The notes below the pieces were generated by a model that was not told the DNA's origin, ran no database searches, and was given only the letters and a program-made list of their open reading frames with translations. Shown one piece after another: positions 51,048 through 58,628 of a stretch of DNA of 64,000 nucleotides (position 1 is the stretch's first letter; each line of letters starts with the position of its first letter). Position numbers and translations under genes: made by a program. The stretch is from Pseudomonas graminis (GTDB lineage Bacteria > Pseudomonadota > Gammaproteobacteria > Pseudomonadales > Pseudomonadaceae), in the NCBI RefSeq assembly GCF_001705435.1, contig NZ_MDEN01000069.1, forward strand, positions 434,001 through 498,000, written 5' to 3'.

Positions 51048-51478
51048 TGGGGCGGTCTCTGTGGCTGATTCTCGGGCTCAGTCTGTCGTTGCTGGCGGGG
51101 TGCGCCCAACAGCCGCCCAAGGACGACAGCCTCTATCACGACCTGGGCCAGCGCGCCGGCATCCAGAAAATCGTCGAAGGCATGCTGCTGCACATTGCTC
51201 AGGATGACCGCATTTATAAATACTTCGCCAAGGTCGACATCGTTCGGGTACGCGACAAGCTGGTGGAAAGGTTTTGCGTCGAAGCCGGCGGGCCGTGCAC
51301 GTACACCGGTGACTCCCTGGAAGAAGTGCACAAGGGCATGAAACTCAGCCGCAGCGATTTCAATGCGTTGGTCGAGAACCTTATCGATGCGATGAACGAG
51401 CAGCACATTCCGGTGACGACGCAGAACCGCTTTATTGCCAGGCTGGCGCCCCAGCGTGGTGAGGTGATCGAAAAGTAG
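51047..51478 (+). CDS. Group 1 truncated hemoglobin, lipoprotein-anchored
   Basis: A 143-residue protein with a lipobox (LSLLAGC, Cys19) followed by a truncated globin fold. DLGQRAGIQKIVEGML is the A/B region, YKYFAKVDI the next, and CTYTGDSLEEVHKGM contains the proximal heme ligand His95. Group 1 truncated hemoglobins bind O2 or NO and are normally cytoplasmic, so a lipid-anchored form outside the inner membrane is notable. It is the last gene of a four-gene coupled set starting with the copper protein. An extra pair of Cys residues (77 and 84) flanks the loop before His95 and could form a disulfide. Confidence 0.88.
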   Translation: MGRSLWLILGLSLSLLAGCAQQPPKDDSLYHDLGQRAGIQKIVEGMLLHIAQDDRIYKYFAKVDIVRVRDKLVERFCVEAGGPCTYTGDSLEEVHKGMKLSRSDFNALVENLIDAMNEQHIPVTTQNRFIARLAPQRGEVIEK

Positions 51479-51484
51479 GGGCGC

Positions 51485-51595
51485 TAAAGGGGACCGCAAA
51501 AGGGGACAGATTTATTTAACGCAAAAGGGGACAGATTTATTTACGGTGAAGCGTTGTAAATAAATCTGTCCCCTTTTGAGCGGTCCCCTTTTGAG
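51485..51595. repeat. GGGGACAGATTTATTTAC-family repeat, copy 4 (nested)
   Basis: Nested palindrome. Outer arms AAAGGGGACCGCAAAAGG and the inverse GAGCGGTCCCCTTTT surround two successive GGGGACAGATTTATTTA units and one inverse arm (GTAAATAAATCTGTCCCC) with a GGTGAAGCGTT loop. It lies just after the hemoglobin gene and before a shared terminator. Confidence 0.92.
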
Positions 51596-51608
51596 CGTTT
51601 CGGCGCGC

Positions 51609-51648
51609 ATAAAAAAGGCGGTCACCTTTCGGGACCGCCTTTTCTTTT
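51609..51648. terminator. Bidirectional terminator between hemoglobin and gcd genes
   Basis: AAAAAAGGCGGTC, loop ACCTTTCGG, then GACCGCCTTTTCTTTT. The stem is flanked by an A-run on one side and a T-run on the other, so it can serve both convergent genes. Confidence 0.92.
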
Positions 51649-51676
51649 ACTGCACGACGCTAATCAGCGAAGCGGA

Positions 51677-54109
51677 TCAATCCGGCAGTTTGTAGGCGAT
51701 GACGTAATCGCCCTGTTTGGTGCCCAGCGAACCGTGACCGCCTGCAACGACCAGCACGTATTGCTTGCCGTCCTTGCCGGTGTAAGTCATCGGCGTGGTC
51801 TGGGCGCCTGCTGGCAGGCGGCCTTCCCACAACTGCTTGCCGTTACGAACGTCGTAGGCGCGCAGGTACTGGTCCAGCGTGGCACTGAGGAACGACACAC
51901 CACTGGCAGTGATGAACGTGCCGCCCAGGCTTGGAACGCCCATGGTCAGCGGGATCGGAACCGGCGCGCTGTCACGCACGGTGCCGTTCTTGTGCTTCCA
52001 GATGGTCTGGTGGTTGGTCAGATCGACCGCCGCCACATAACCCCACGCTGGCGCCTGGCACGGCAGGCCCATTGGCGACAGCATTGCTTCGAGGATCACA
52101 CCGTAAGGCGCGCCCTTGTTCGGCTGCACGCCTTCGGTTTCGCTCTTGCGACCCGGGCCGCCTGCGACTTCAGCCGCCGGCACCAGTTTGGAACGGAACG
52201 CCATGTAGCTCGGGTTCACGAAAGCAATCTGACGCACCGGATCGACCGAAATGCCGCCCCAGTCGAACACGCCGAAGTTACCCGGGTACACCAACGTGCC
52301 TTGCAGCGACGGCGGAGTGAACGGACCTTCATAACGCAGGGATTTGAAGTCGATGCGGCACAGCATCTGATCAAACGGCGTCACGCCCCACATGTCGCGC
52401 TCTTTCAGCGGCGGCGGCATGAAGTTCAGGTCGGACTTCGGCTGCGTAGGCGAGGTGTGATCGCCGGCGACAGCGCCTTGGGGTACAGGGATTTCGTTGA
52501 TCGGCACGATGGGCTGACCGTTGCTGCGGTCCAGCACATAGATGCTGCCCTGCTTGGTCGAGGCCAGAACAGCAGGCTTCACGCCGTCAGCGGTTTTCAT
52601 GTCCATGAGCGTTGGCTGACCGCCGACGTCCATGTCCCACAGGTCGTGGTGGGTGAACTGGAAGCTCCATTTCACGTGACCGGTGGCGATATCCAGCGCG
52701 ACCAGACCGGCGCTGAATTTCTCCGAGGCCTCGGTGCGGTCGCCGCCCCACTGATCAGGCATCTGGTTGCCCATCGGCAGGTAGAGCATGCCCAGCTTTT
52801 CGTCGACGCTGAACATCGACCACATGTTGGGCGAGTTGCGGGTGTAGGTCTTGCCCTCGGCAAGCGGCGTGGTGTCGTCCGGATTGCCGCTGTCCCAGTT
52901 CCAGACCAGACGGCCGGTGTGCACGTCGAACGCACGGATCACGCCTGACGGCTCGTCGGTGGAAACGTTATCGGTGACGTGACCGCCAATGACCACGAGG
53001 TCTTTGGTCACTGCCGGTGGCGACGTCGAATAGTAACCGCCCGGTGCGTAAGTGCCGATGTTCGCGCTCAGGTCGATCGAACCGTTGGTGCCGAAGTCTT
53101 CACACATCTTGCCGGTGTCGGCGTTCAGGGCGATCAGACGGGTGTCGGCGGTTGGCAGGAAGATGCGACGCGGGCAGGCATTGGCTGCGCCGGCAACCGC
53201 TGGAGCAGCAGGGCTTTGCGCAGGTGCGGCAGCGTCGGTCGGCGCGGTGGCAGCGTAGGCGGCGTCATCGTGATACGACACGCCACGGCAGGTCATGTGC
53301 GCCCAACCCTTGAAGTTGGCCGCCTTGCCGCTGCTGATCTTCGGATCGAAGCGCCAGATTTCCTTGCCGGTGTCCGGGTCCAGTGCGATGACCTGGCTGT
53401 GCGGCGTGCAGACGTAGAGCATGCCGTTGACTTTCAGCGGGGTGTTTTCGGCCGTGGTCTCACCCGGGTCGTTCGGACCCGGAATGTCGCCCGTGCGATA
53501 GGTCCACGCCGGGACCAGCTTGCTGACGTTGTCCGGGGTGATCTGCGACAGCGGCGAGTAGCGATCGCCGAAGGCCGTGCGGCCGTAGGACTGCCAGTCG
53601 CCGTCAGGCATGGCCGGCGCGGCGCTGGTGGTGCCGGCGGTTTCGCGGTCCAGCTGGCCTTTGATTTCACCGGGGTTAGTGAATTGGCTGGCCAGCGCGG
53701 CGATGCCTGCCACGATCACAGCGGCGCCCAATGCGCGGGTACCCGTATCACCGACCTGGCCACGCAGGACCGGACGACGGAACCATGGCAGCAGCATCAC
53801 GATGCCCAGGGCAAACCAGAGTGCCAGACGCGGCACCAGCTGCCACCAATCCAGACCCACTTCCCACAGCGCCCATACGGTACTGGCGAACAGCACCAGT
53901 GCGTACAGGCCGAATGCCGCGCCGCGACCCATCATCAGCAGGACGCCGGTGATGGCGAAGCCGATGCCGGCCAGCAGGTAGTAAAGCGACCCGCCCAGCG
54001 TCAACAGTTTGATGCCGCCGACCAGCAAGGCCAGGCCCATTATCAGAATGACCAGCCCGAGCAAGCTCGGAAGCAGGCGACCCTTACCGAAAGCACCCTC
54101 AGTGCTCAT
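51677..54109 (-). CDS. gcd: Membrane-bound PQQ-dependent glucose dehydrogenase
   Basis: An 810-residue quinoprotein that oxidises glucose to gluconate in the periplasm and passes electrons to ubiquinone. Five membrane helices lie in the first 140 residues (LLPSLLGLVILIMGLALLVGG to LALWFALGIVMLLPWF). Then comes a PQQ beta-propeller with AWTYRTGDIPGPNDPGETTAENTPL, and GQPTLMDMKTADG with YVLDRSNG later. The family also includes quinate/shikimate dehydrogenase. Adjacency to OprB favours glucose. A low-complexity Ala/Pro insert (about 290-310) lies in a propeller loop. It is downstream of oprB in the same direction, 113 bp apart. Confidence 0.93.
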   Translation of the reverse strand: MSTEGAFGKGRLLPSLLGLVILIMGLALLVGGIKLLTLGGSLYYLLAGIGFAITGVLLMMGRGAAFGLYALVLFASTVWALWEVGLDWWQLVPRLALWFALGIVMLLPWFRRPVLRGQVGDTGTRALGAAVIVAGIAALASQFTNPGEIKGQLDRETAGTTSAAPAMPDGDWQSYGRTAFGDRYSPLSQITPDNVSKLVPAWTYRTGDIPGPNDPGETTAENTPLKVNGMLYVCTPHSQVIALDPDTGKEIWRFDPKISSGKAANFKGWAHMTCRGVSYHDDAAYAATAPTDAAAPAQSPAAPAVAGAANACPRRIFLPTADTRLIALNADTGKMCEDFGTNGSIDLSANIGTYAPGGYYSTSPPAVTKDLVVIGGHVTDNVSTDEPSGVIRAFDVHTGRLVWNWDSGNPDDTTPLAEGKTYTRNSPNMWSMFSVDEKLGMLYLPMGNQMPDQWGGDRTEASEKFSAGLVALDIATGHVKWSFQFTHHDLWDMDVGGQPTLMDMKTADGVKPAVLASTKQGSIYVLDRSNGQPIVPINEIPVPQGAVAGDHTSPTQPKSDLNFMPPPLKERDMWGVTPFDQMLCRIDFKSLRYEGPFTPPSLQGTLVYPGNFGVFDWGGISVDPVRQIAFVNPSYMAFRSKLVPAAEVAGGPGRKSETEGVQPNKGAPYGVILEAMLSPMGLPCQAPAWGYVAAVDLTNHQTIWKHKNGTVRDSAPVPIPLTMGVPSLGGTFITASGVSFLSATLDQYLRAYDVRNGKQLWEGRLPAGAQTTPMTYTGKDGKQYVLVVAGGHGSLGTKQGDYVIAYKLPD

Positions 54110-54222
54110 AAGTGTTGTACTCCGTAACGATGTGGTGGTTAACGCGTGTTGGCGTGAAGGCGCGGCCGTTTAGCCATGCCTTCAATGCCGATGCCTGGGT
54201 GCAGACGGGCGAGCTGGGCTGA

Positions 54223-55593
54223 TCAGAACGAGGACTGGATTTTCAACCCCGCGACCAGCGCGTCATCAACCTGATTCACACCGCCCGGACGGCGGATGAA
54301 TTGCAGGTTCGGGCGCACGGTCAGCCAGTTGGCGACGTGCACGCCGTAGTAGATTTCGGCGTTGTATTCGGTGTCCTGCACGGGCAGAAACGCCGGGTCG
54401 TTGTAGTCCGCAACGCCTTCGGCCTGATTGCGCAGGTTGCTGTTCTTGCGGTACGCCGGGTTGACGTGGATGCGGCTGATGCCGACGCCGATGTCATCCT
54501 CGGGGCGCGCATCGAACGGGCCTTTGTACGTCGCACCGAGGGCAACGAAGTTGTCGATCATGTTGGTTTTCTTGTCGTGCAGCGTGCCGTTGGCGAACAG
54601 GCTCAAGCCGCGGTCGTTGTCGCTGGACTCGCTGGTGACTTGCTGGCGCAGGGTCAGCCACATGCCGTGTTTGCTGGACGACGAGGCGTAGTCATCGCCA
54701 CTCCGGGCGGCGTATCGACCGTTGCTGTCCTTGGAAACGTCGCTGCTGTCGGCGGTGCTGTAGTAGTAACCGGCGCGGTATTCGCCCGGCAGGCCGTTGA
54801 CCTTCGGCGACCAGACCACCTCGACCGGCAACACGGCGCCCTGGGTACCGCTGCCGCTGAGTTTGAAGGCGTTATCGTTTTCCAGGTTGGAGGGGTTCTG
54901 CTCGAACGCACCGACCTGCACGAACAGTTCAGGGCTCAGCTGATATTTGACGCGCATTGCCCACTGGCTGACCGGCCAGTTGTACCAGATCCCGCCGTCC
55001 CAGTTGCCGACCTGGGAGCCGCACAGTGCCAAGTTCTGGAAGTCGCACGGGAAGGTGTTGAAATCTTCGCCTTCATTGAATCGGCCGACCTTGACGCTGA
55101 GGGTCTGGTCGAGAAATTTCTGCTGGTACCAGAGGTCGGTCAGGCGTGTGACGTTGCCGCGGCCCCAGACTTCCTGGGACGACGAAATGGTGCCGGTGCG
55201 CGGATCGCCCACGCGGTCGTTGCTGATGTTGTCGCCGTTACGGTTGGTGAGGGTCAGTTGAAATTCAGCGTCGTGCCAGCCGAGGATCTTCTGCAAATCC
55301 ATGTGCGCACCGAGGGCGAACTGGTCGCTGTAACGGGTCGCCTTGTCATGGTTGTAACCGCCGTGCAGGTTGGAGCCCACTTCGACGACTGAGTCGAGCT
55401 TGAAGTCGTAGCCCTGTTCGGAAAGCTCACTGCGCTTGCCGCCCCAGTCACCCAGCATCCACGGCGACGCGCTGTCGAACGCCGGTGCAGCATGGGCACA
55501 GCTTGCAAACTCCAATGCGGCAAGGCTCAGGGCGCTGGCATGACGAAGGGCTCGGGACGATTTGCAGGTCGGGCGTTTCAGATGACGGGGCAT
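54223..55593 (-). CDS. oprB: Carbohydrate-selective porin OprB
   Basis: A 456-residue outer-membrane porin that lets glucose and other sugars into the periplasm. A signal peptide ends near ASCAHA-AP. The mature part has PWMLGDWGGKRSELSEQGYDF, the OprB signature, and a 16-18-strand barrel ending IQSSF with terminal Phe. It serves the glucose dehydrogenase gene immediately downstream, which acts on the imported sugar. The upstream 556 bp contains a REP pair and no other gene on this strand. Confidence 0.95.
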   Translation of the reverse strand: MPRHLKRPTCKSSRALRHASALSLAALEFASCAHAAPAFDSASPWMLGDWGGKRSELSEQGYDFKLDSVVEVGSNLHGGYNHDKATRYSDQFALGAHMDLQKILGWHDAEFQLTLTNRNGDNISNDRVGDPRTGTISSSQEVWGRGNVTRLTDLWYQQKFLDQTLSVKVGRFNEGEDFNTFPCDFQNLALCGSQVGNWDGGIWYNWPVSQWAMRVKYQLSPELFVQVGAFEQNPSNLENDNAFKLSGSGTQGAVLPVEVVWSPKVNGLPGEYRAGYYYSTADSSDVSKDSNGRYAARSGDDYASSSSKHGMWLTLRQQVTSESSDNDRGLSLFANGTLHDKKTNMIDNFVALGATYKGPFDARPEDDIGVGISRIHVNPAYRKNSNLRNQAEGVADYNDPAFLPVQDTEYNAEIYYGVHVANWLTVRPNLQFIRRPGGVNQVDDALVAGLKIQSSF

Positions 55594-56149
55594 AGGGCGT
55601 GAGATCTTTTTGAGTTATTCGAGAGCAAAGGGCGACGCCGCTCGCAATGCTTGGGAGGCGCATTGCAAGGTCTTAATCAATGACGAGTTAGCCGTTTCAG
55701 CGTTTAGGGCGGCGATGATAGGACGCTAACGTTTTTTTAAAAAGTCAAAATTGCGACATGGATCATTGCGGTCGGTGTAACAGTGGTGGGAGCCCCGGGT
55801 AGCGCTGTCCTTTGTTTAGGTAGGCCGTCTCTTCGACGGCGGGTAAGGGCGGTATGCCGCGACCGTTGCAGGTGGCGCATAGATGAGCGTTGAGCAGGCG
55901 TGATCAGGTGGCAGGATTCAGCGGTGCAGCGGCTGTTCCTTTGCGGCTGAATGAATGCGATCAAATTGTGGGACCGGCTTTAGCCGGGAAAAGGCCGGAT
56001 TGAACGCCGCAGATTTACGGCGTGGCGGCTGGCGCTTTCCCGGCTAACGCCGGTCCCACTATCACCCAACCCTTCACACCCAGCGGTGGGTCCGCTAAGG
56101 TGCGCAGCTCGCGAAACTGTCTTGTCCCACCAGCGTCCATAGGCCCGTC
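55594..56149. other. Intergenic region between oprB and VF530 gene
   Basis: Contains the oprB promoter region, including an A/T-rich stretch near 55730-55750 (TTTTTTTAAAAAGTC), and a family C REP pair at 55967-56061. The remainder shows no coding signal; a short minus-strand open frame in 55737-55964 has no coding character. Confidence 0.5.
55967..56061. repeat. REP pair (family C)
   Basis: TGTGGGACCGGCTTTAGCCG followed by GGAAAAGGCC faces CTTTCCCGGCTAACGCCGGT followed by CCCAC. A CCGCAGATTTACGGCG mini-hairpin lies between. The single half at 12971 is the same family. Confidence 0.88.
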
Positions 56150-56377
56150 ATGACCACACCCAACAACAACCCGCTGCACGGCGTGACGCTGGAGCAGATA
56201 CTCATTGCGCTGGTCGAGCATTACGAATGGTCGGGTCTGGCCGAGCGCATTGAGATTCGCTGCTTCAAGAGCGATCCGAGCATCAAGTCCAGCCTGACGT
56301 TTCTGCGCAAGACGCCCTGGGCGCGGGAGAAGGTCGAAGGGTTGTACATCAAGCTGGCGCGCAGCAAGCGTCCTTGA
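56150..56377 (+). CDS. VF530 family DNA-binding protein (DUF2132)
   Basis: A 75-residue basic protein with the DUF2132 pattern: GVTLEQILIALVEHYEWSGLAERIEIRCFKSDPSIKSSLTFLRKTPWAREKVE. The family fold is known from a Vibrio protein and is described as DNA-binding, without a defined target. The ATG at 56150 follows the REP pair by about 90 bp. The next gene starts 33 bp later in the same direction. Confidence 0.9.
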   Translation: MTTPNNNPLHGVTLEQILIALVEHYEWSGLAERIEIRCFKSDPSIKSSLTFLRKTPWAREKVEGLYIKLARSKRP

Positions 56378-56410
56378 ACTGACTCGCCGATTGCCAAGGA
56401 TCTGACCGAA

Positions 56411-57073
56411 ATGCACAGCCCCCCGTTGCACCTGTCGCTAGGCCGGCGCCGCTTCATCAGCACGGCCGCCATGCTTGGCTGGTTCGGGCTTGCGGTGCAG
56501 CTCTATCTGATTCTCTGGGGGCGATGGATCGACCACGCCAGCCTGCTCGGCGGCCTGGTGCGCTTCTGCAGTTTCTTCACCGTGGTGACCAACACGCTGG
56601 TGGCGGTGGCGCTCAGCTGCGCGGTCATTGACCGGCATTCGGCGGGGTACCGATTCTTCCGTTCTCCCGCTGTCTGCGCCGGCATCACCACCAGCATTAT
56701 TCTGGTGAGCCTCGCTTACAACCTGCTGCTGCGCCATCTGTGGACGCCCCAGGGCTGGCAGTGGATCGCCGATGAATTACTGCACGACGTCATGCCGCTG
56801 CTGTTCCTCGGCTACTGGTTGTTCTTCGTGCCCAAGGGCCTGCTGAAACCCAGGCATGTGCTGATGTGGATGCTGTATCCCGTCGTCTACTTCGGTTATT
56901 TGCTGTTGCGCGGAAATGCCTTCGGTGACTATCTCTATCCGTTTCTCGACATTGGCACGCTGGGCGTCGCTAAAGCCCTGACCAACGCGTTGGGCGTGCT
57001 GGCGGGTTTTGCGGGAATCGGGGCAGTCATTTTCGGGACAGACAAGGTTTTGGGCCGCCGAGGGCAGTCCTAA
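56411..57073 (+). CDS. Pr6Pr family membrane protein
   Basis: A 220-residue inner-membrane protein with six hydrophobic segments. It is recognised by VRFCSFFTVVTNTLVAVALS and LLHDVMPLLFLGYWLFFVPKG, with a conserved His-Asp in the fourth helix region. The family has the fold expected of six-helix proteins of unknown function that occasionally resemble FAR-17a/AIG1 lipid hydrolases; catalytic activity is not shown. It probably shares a transcript with the VF530 gene. Confidence 0.85.
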   Translation: MHSPPLHLSLGRRRFISTAAMLGWFGLAVQLYLILWGRWIDHASLLGGLVRFCSFFTVVTNTLVAVALSCAVIDRHSAGYRFFRSPAVCAGITTSIILVSLAYNLLLRHLWTPQGWQWIADELLHDVMPLLFLGYWLFFVPKGLLKPRHVLMWMLYPVVYFGYLLLRGNAFGDYLYPFLDIGTLGVAKALTNALGVLAGFAGIGAVIFGTDKVLGRRGQS

Positions 57074-57147
57074 ACCTCAATAGTGCCGGGGCGCCCCGAA
57101 TCTGGCGCGCCGGCAGCATTCAATCATCTTCGGCGACCTCAACCGCC

Positions 57148-57918
57148 TCACTCCTCGTCCGAACCGTCTGCGCGCCAGTAACCTGCTGCCTTGACAGCCG
57201 CCTCGTCCAGCGTGAACTCATCCAGCAGCACTCGCCGTACCTTGCGCGACAGGGACGATTCGGTCGCTACCCAGGCATACAAGCTGCCCTGCGGGCGGGT
57301 CAGTTTGCGCGTGACTTCAAGCAGATCTTGCTGACCACGCACCACCCAAATCACCTCGATCTGCGCATCGCTGGTCAGCGCCTGGCGCTCCGCTGCGTTA
57401 TCAATTTCAACGACCACCAGCGCACGCCGACCGGCCGGCAATGCCTCCAGCCGACGACCGATGGCGGGGAGGGCGGTCTCGTCGCCGATCAGCAGGTAGC
57501 TGTCGAACATGTCCGGCACGATCATCGAGCCCCGGGGCCCGGCGATATTCAGCGTTTGCCCGGCTTCGGCCTGGGCCGCCCAAGTCGCTGCCGGACCGTC
57601 CCCATGCAGCACGAAATCAATGTCCAGCTCGCCGGACTGCGGGTCGTAGCGACGCGGGGTGTAATCGCGCATCGCCGGGCGCGGGCCTTCAGCGTTTTGC
57701 AGCGGTGCATCACTGTCCAGCGCCGCCTGCTCTTCGGGCGTAGTGGCGAACAACAGTTTGACGTGGTCGTCCGTGCCCAGACTGATGAACCCTTCAAGCT
57801 CCGGCCCGTGCAAGGTGATGCGGCGCATGCGCGGGGTGATGTCGGTCACCCTCAGCACCTGCAGCGTGCGACGTTTGATCTCGTGGCTGACGCGGTGAAT
57901 TCCCTGGGGTGCATTCAT
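57148..57918 (-). CDS. Siderophore-interacting protein / ferric chelate reductase (NfeF-like)
   Basis: A 256-residue flavoprotein that reduces ferric siderophores with NAD(P)H, releasing iron in the cytoplasm. The FAD-binding motif RPAMRDYTPRRYDP is at about 80-93. The GPRG and GDETALPAIGRRLEALP segments contact the cofactors, and WVATESSL is a family marker. It overlaps the PadR gene by four bases (ATGA) and is controlled by it. It corresponds to E. coli NfeF (YqjH), with the arrangement changed from divergent to cotranscribed. Confidence 0.92.
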   Translation of the reverse strand: MNAPQGIHRVSHEIKRRTLQVLRVTDITPRMRRITLHGPELEGFISLGTDDHVKLLFATTPEEQAALDSDAPLQNAEGPRPAMRDYTPRRYDPQSGELDIDFVLHGDGPAATWAAQAEAGQTLNIAGPRGSMIVPDMFDSYLLIGDETALPAIGRRLEALPAGRRALVVVEIDNAAERQALTSDAQIEVIWVVRGQQDLLEVTRKLTRPQGSLYAWVATESSLSRKVRRVLLDEFTLDEAAVKAAGYWRADGSDEE

Positions 57919-58508
57919 TCAGATTTCTCCGCAGCGGGTTGTTGGCCGTCGACGATGGCTTTCGCGGTGTCGTTCAGCAGGTCGCGAACCCGCAGGATCT
58001 CCTCAGGGTTCCAGCGGCCGTGGTGCATCTGCAGCGCATGACGCAGGTTATGCACGGCCTCGTGGATTTCCGGCGGACGATCATGCCCACGCAACGAGCG
58101 CTTGCTGACTTCGATGCGCATTTTCACGCCATCCAGCGCGACGGCCTGTTCGGTCAGGAACTGCTGGCCGGCCTCGGTGATGCGATAGCGTTTTTTGCCG
58201 CCGTCGGCATCGCCCTGGATCAACTCGCTTTCTTCCAGAAAGGTCAGCGTCGGATAAATCACGCCGGGGCTCGGGCTGTAGGCGCCGTCGAACAGCGCTT
58301 CGATCTGGCGAATCAAGTCATAGCCATGGCACGGCTGATCGGCGATCAGCGCCAGCAGCATCAATTTCAGGTCGCCTGGGGCAAATACCCGAGGCCCACG
58401 GCCACCGCGTTCACGGCCGGGACGTTTCTCGAAACCATCGCGGCCGTCGCCGTGTTCGCCGAAGTGTGGGCGGTGGTGGTGGGGGTGATCGTGTGAGTGG
58501 TCTTTCAT
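57915..58508 (-). CDS. PadR-family metal-responsive repressor (NfeR/YqjI-like)
   Basis: A 197-residue repressor. A disordered His-rich leader (DHSHDHPHHHRPHFGEH, about residues 3-19) suggests nickel or iron binding, as in E. coli YqjI/NfeR. It is followed by Gly/Arg-rich linker residues and the PadR winged helix at about 45-120 (LKLMLLALIADQPCHGYDLIRQIEALFDGAYSPSPGVIYPTLTFLEE). The start is the ATG at 58508; an ATG at 58517 is possible. A 22-bp palindrome just upstream is the likely operator. The gene precedes its target, the siderophore reductase, in one transcript. Confidence 0.88.
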   Translation of the reverse strand: MKDHSHDHPHHHRPHFGEHGDGRDGFEKRPGRERGGRGPRVFAPGDLKLMLLALIADQPCHGYDLIRQIEALFDGAYSPSPGVIYPTLTFLEESELIQGDADGGKKRYRITEAGQQFLTEQAVALDGVKMRIEVSKRSLRGHDRPPEIHEAVHNLRHALQMHHGRWNPEEILRVRDLLNDTAKAIVDGQQPAAEKSE

Positions 58509-58532
58509 TTTTTTCATCTCTTGGTACAAGTT

Positions 58533-58554
58533 AGATATACCTTAAGATATATCT
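58533..58554. promoter_or_regulatory. 22-bp near-perfect palindrome, probable PadR/NfeR operator
   Basis: Starts AGATATACC, is centred on TTAA, and ends ATATCT. All but one position pair across the dyad. It lies 25 bp before the repressor start, where the promoter should be, so bound repressor would block both the repressor and reductase genes. Confidence 0.75.
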
Positions 58555-58628
58555 TATTGTTTCCGCAAGATGGGTTAAGACGAACGGTTGTCGTCCCGTT
58601 TCAGAGGCATGGGATCGATGGATACCGG

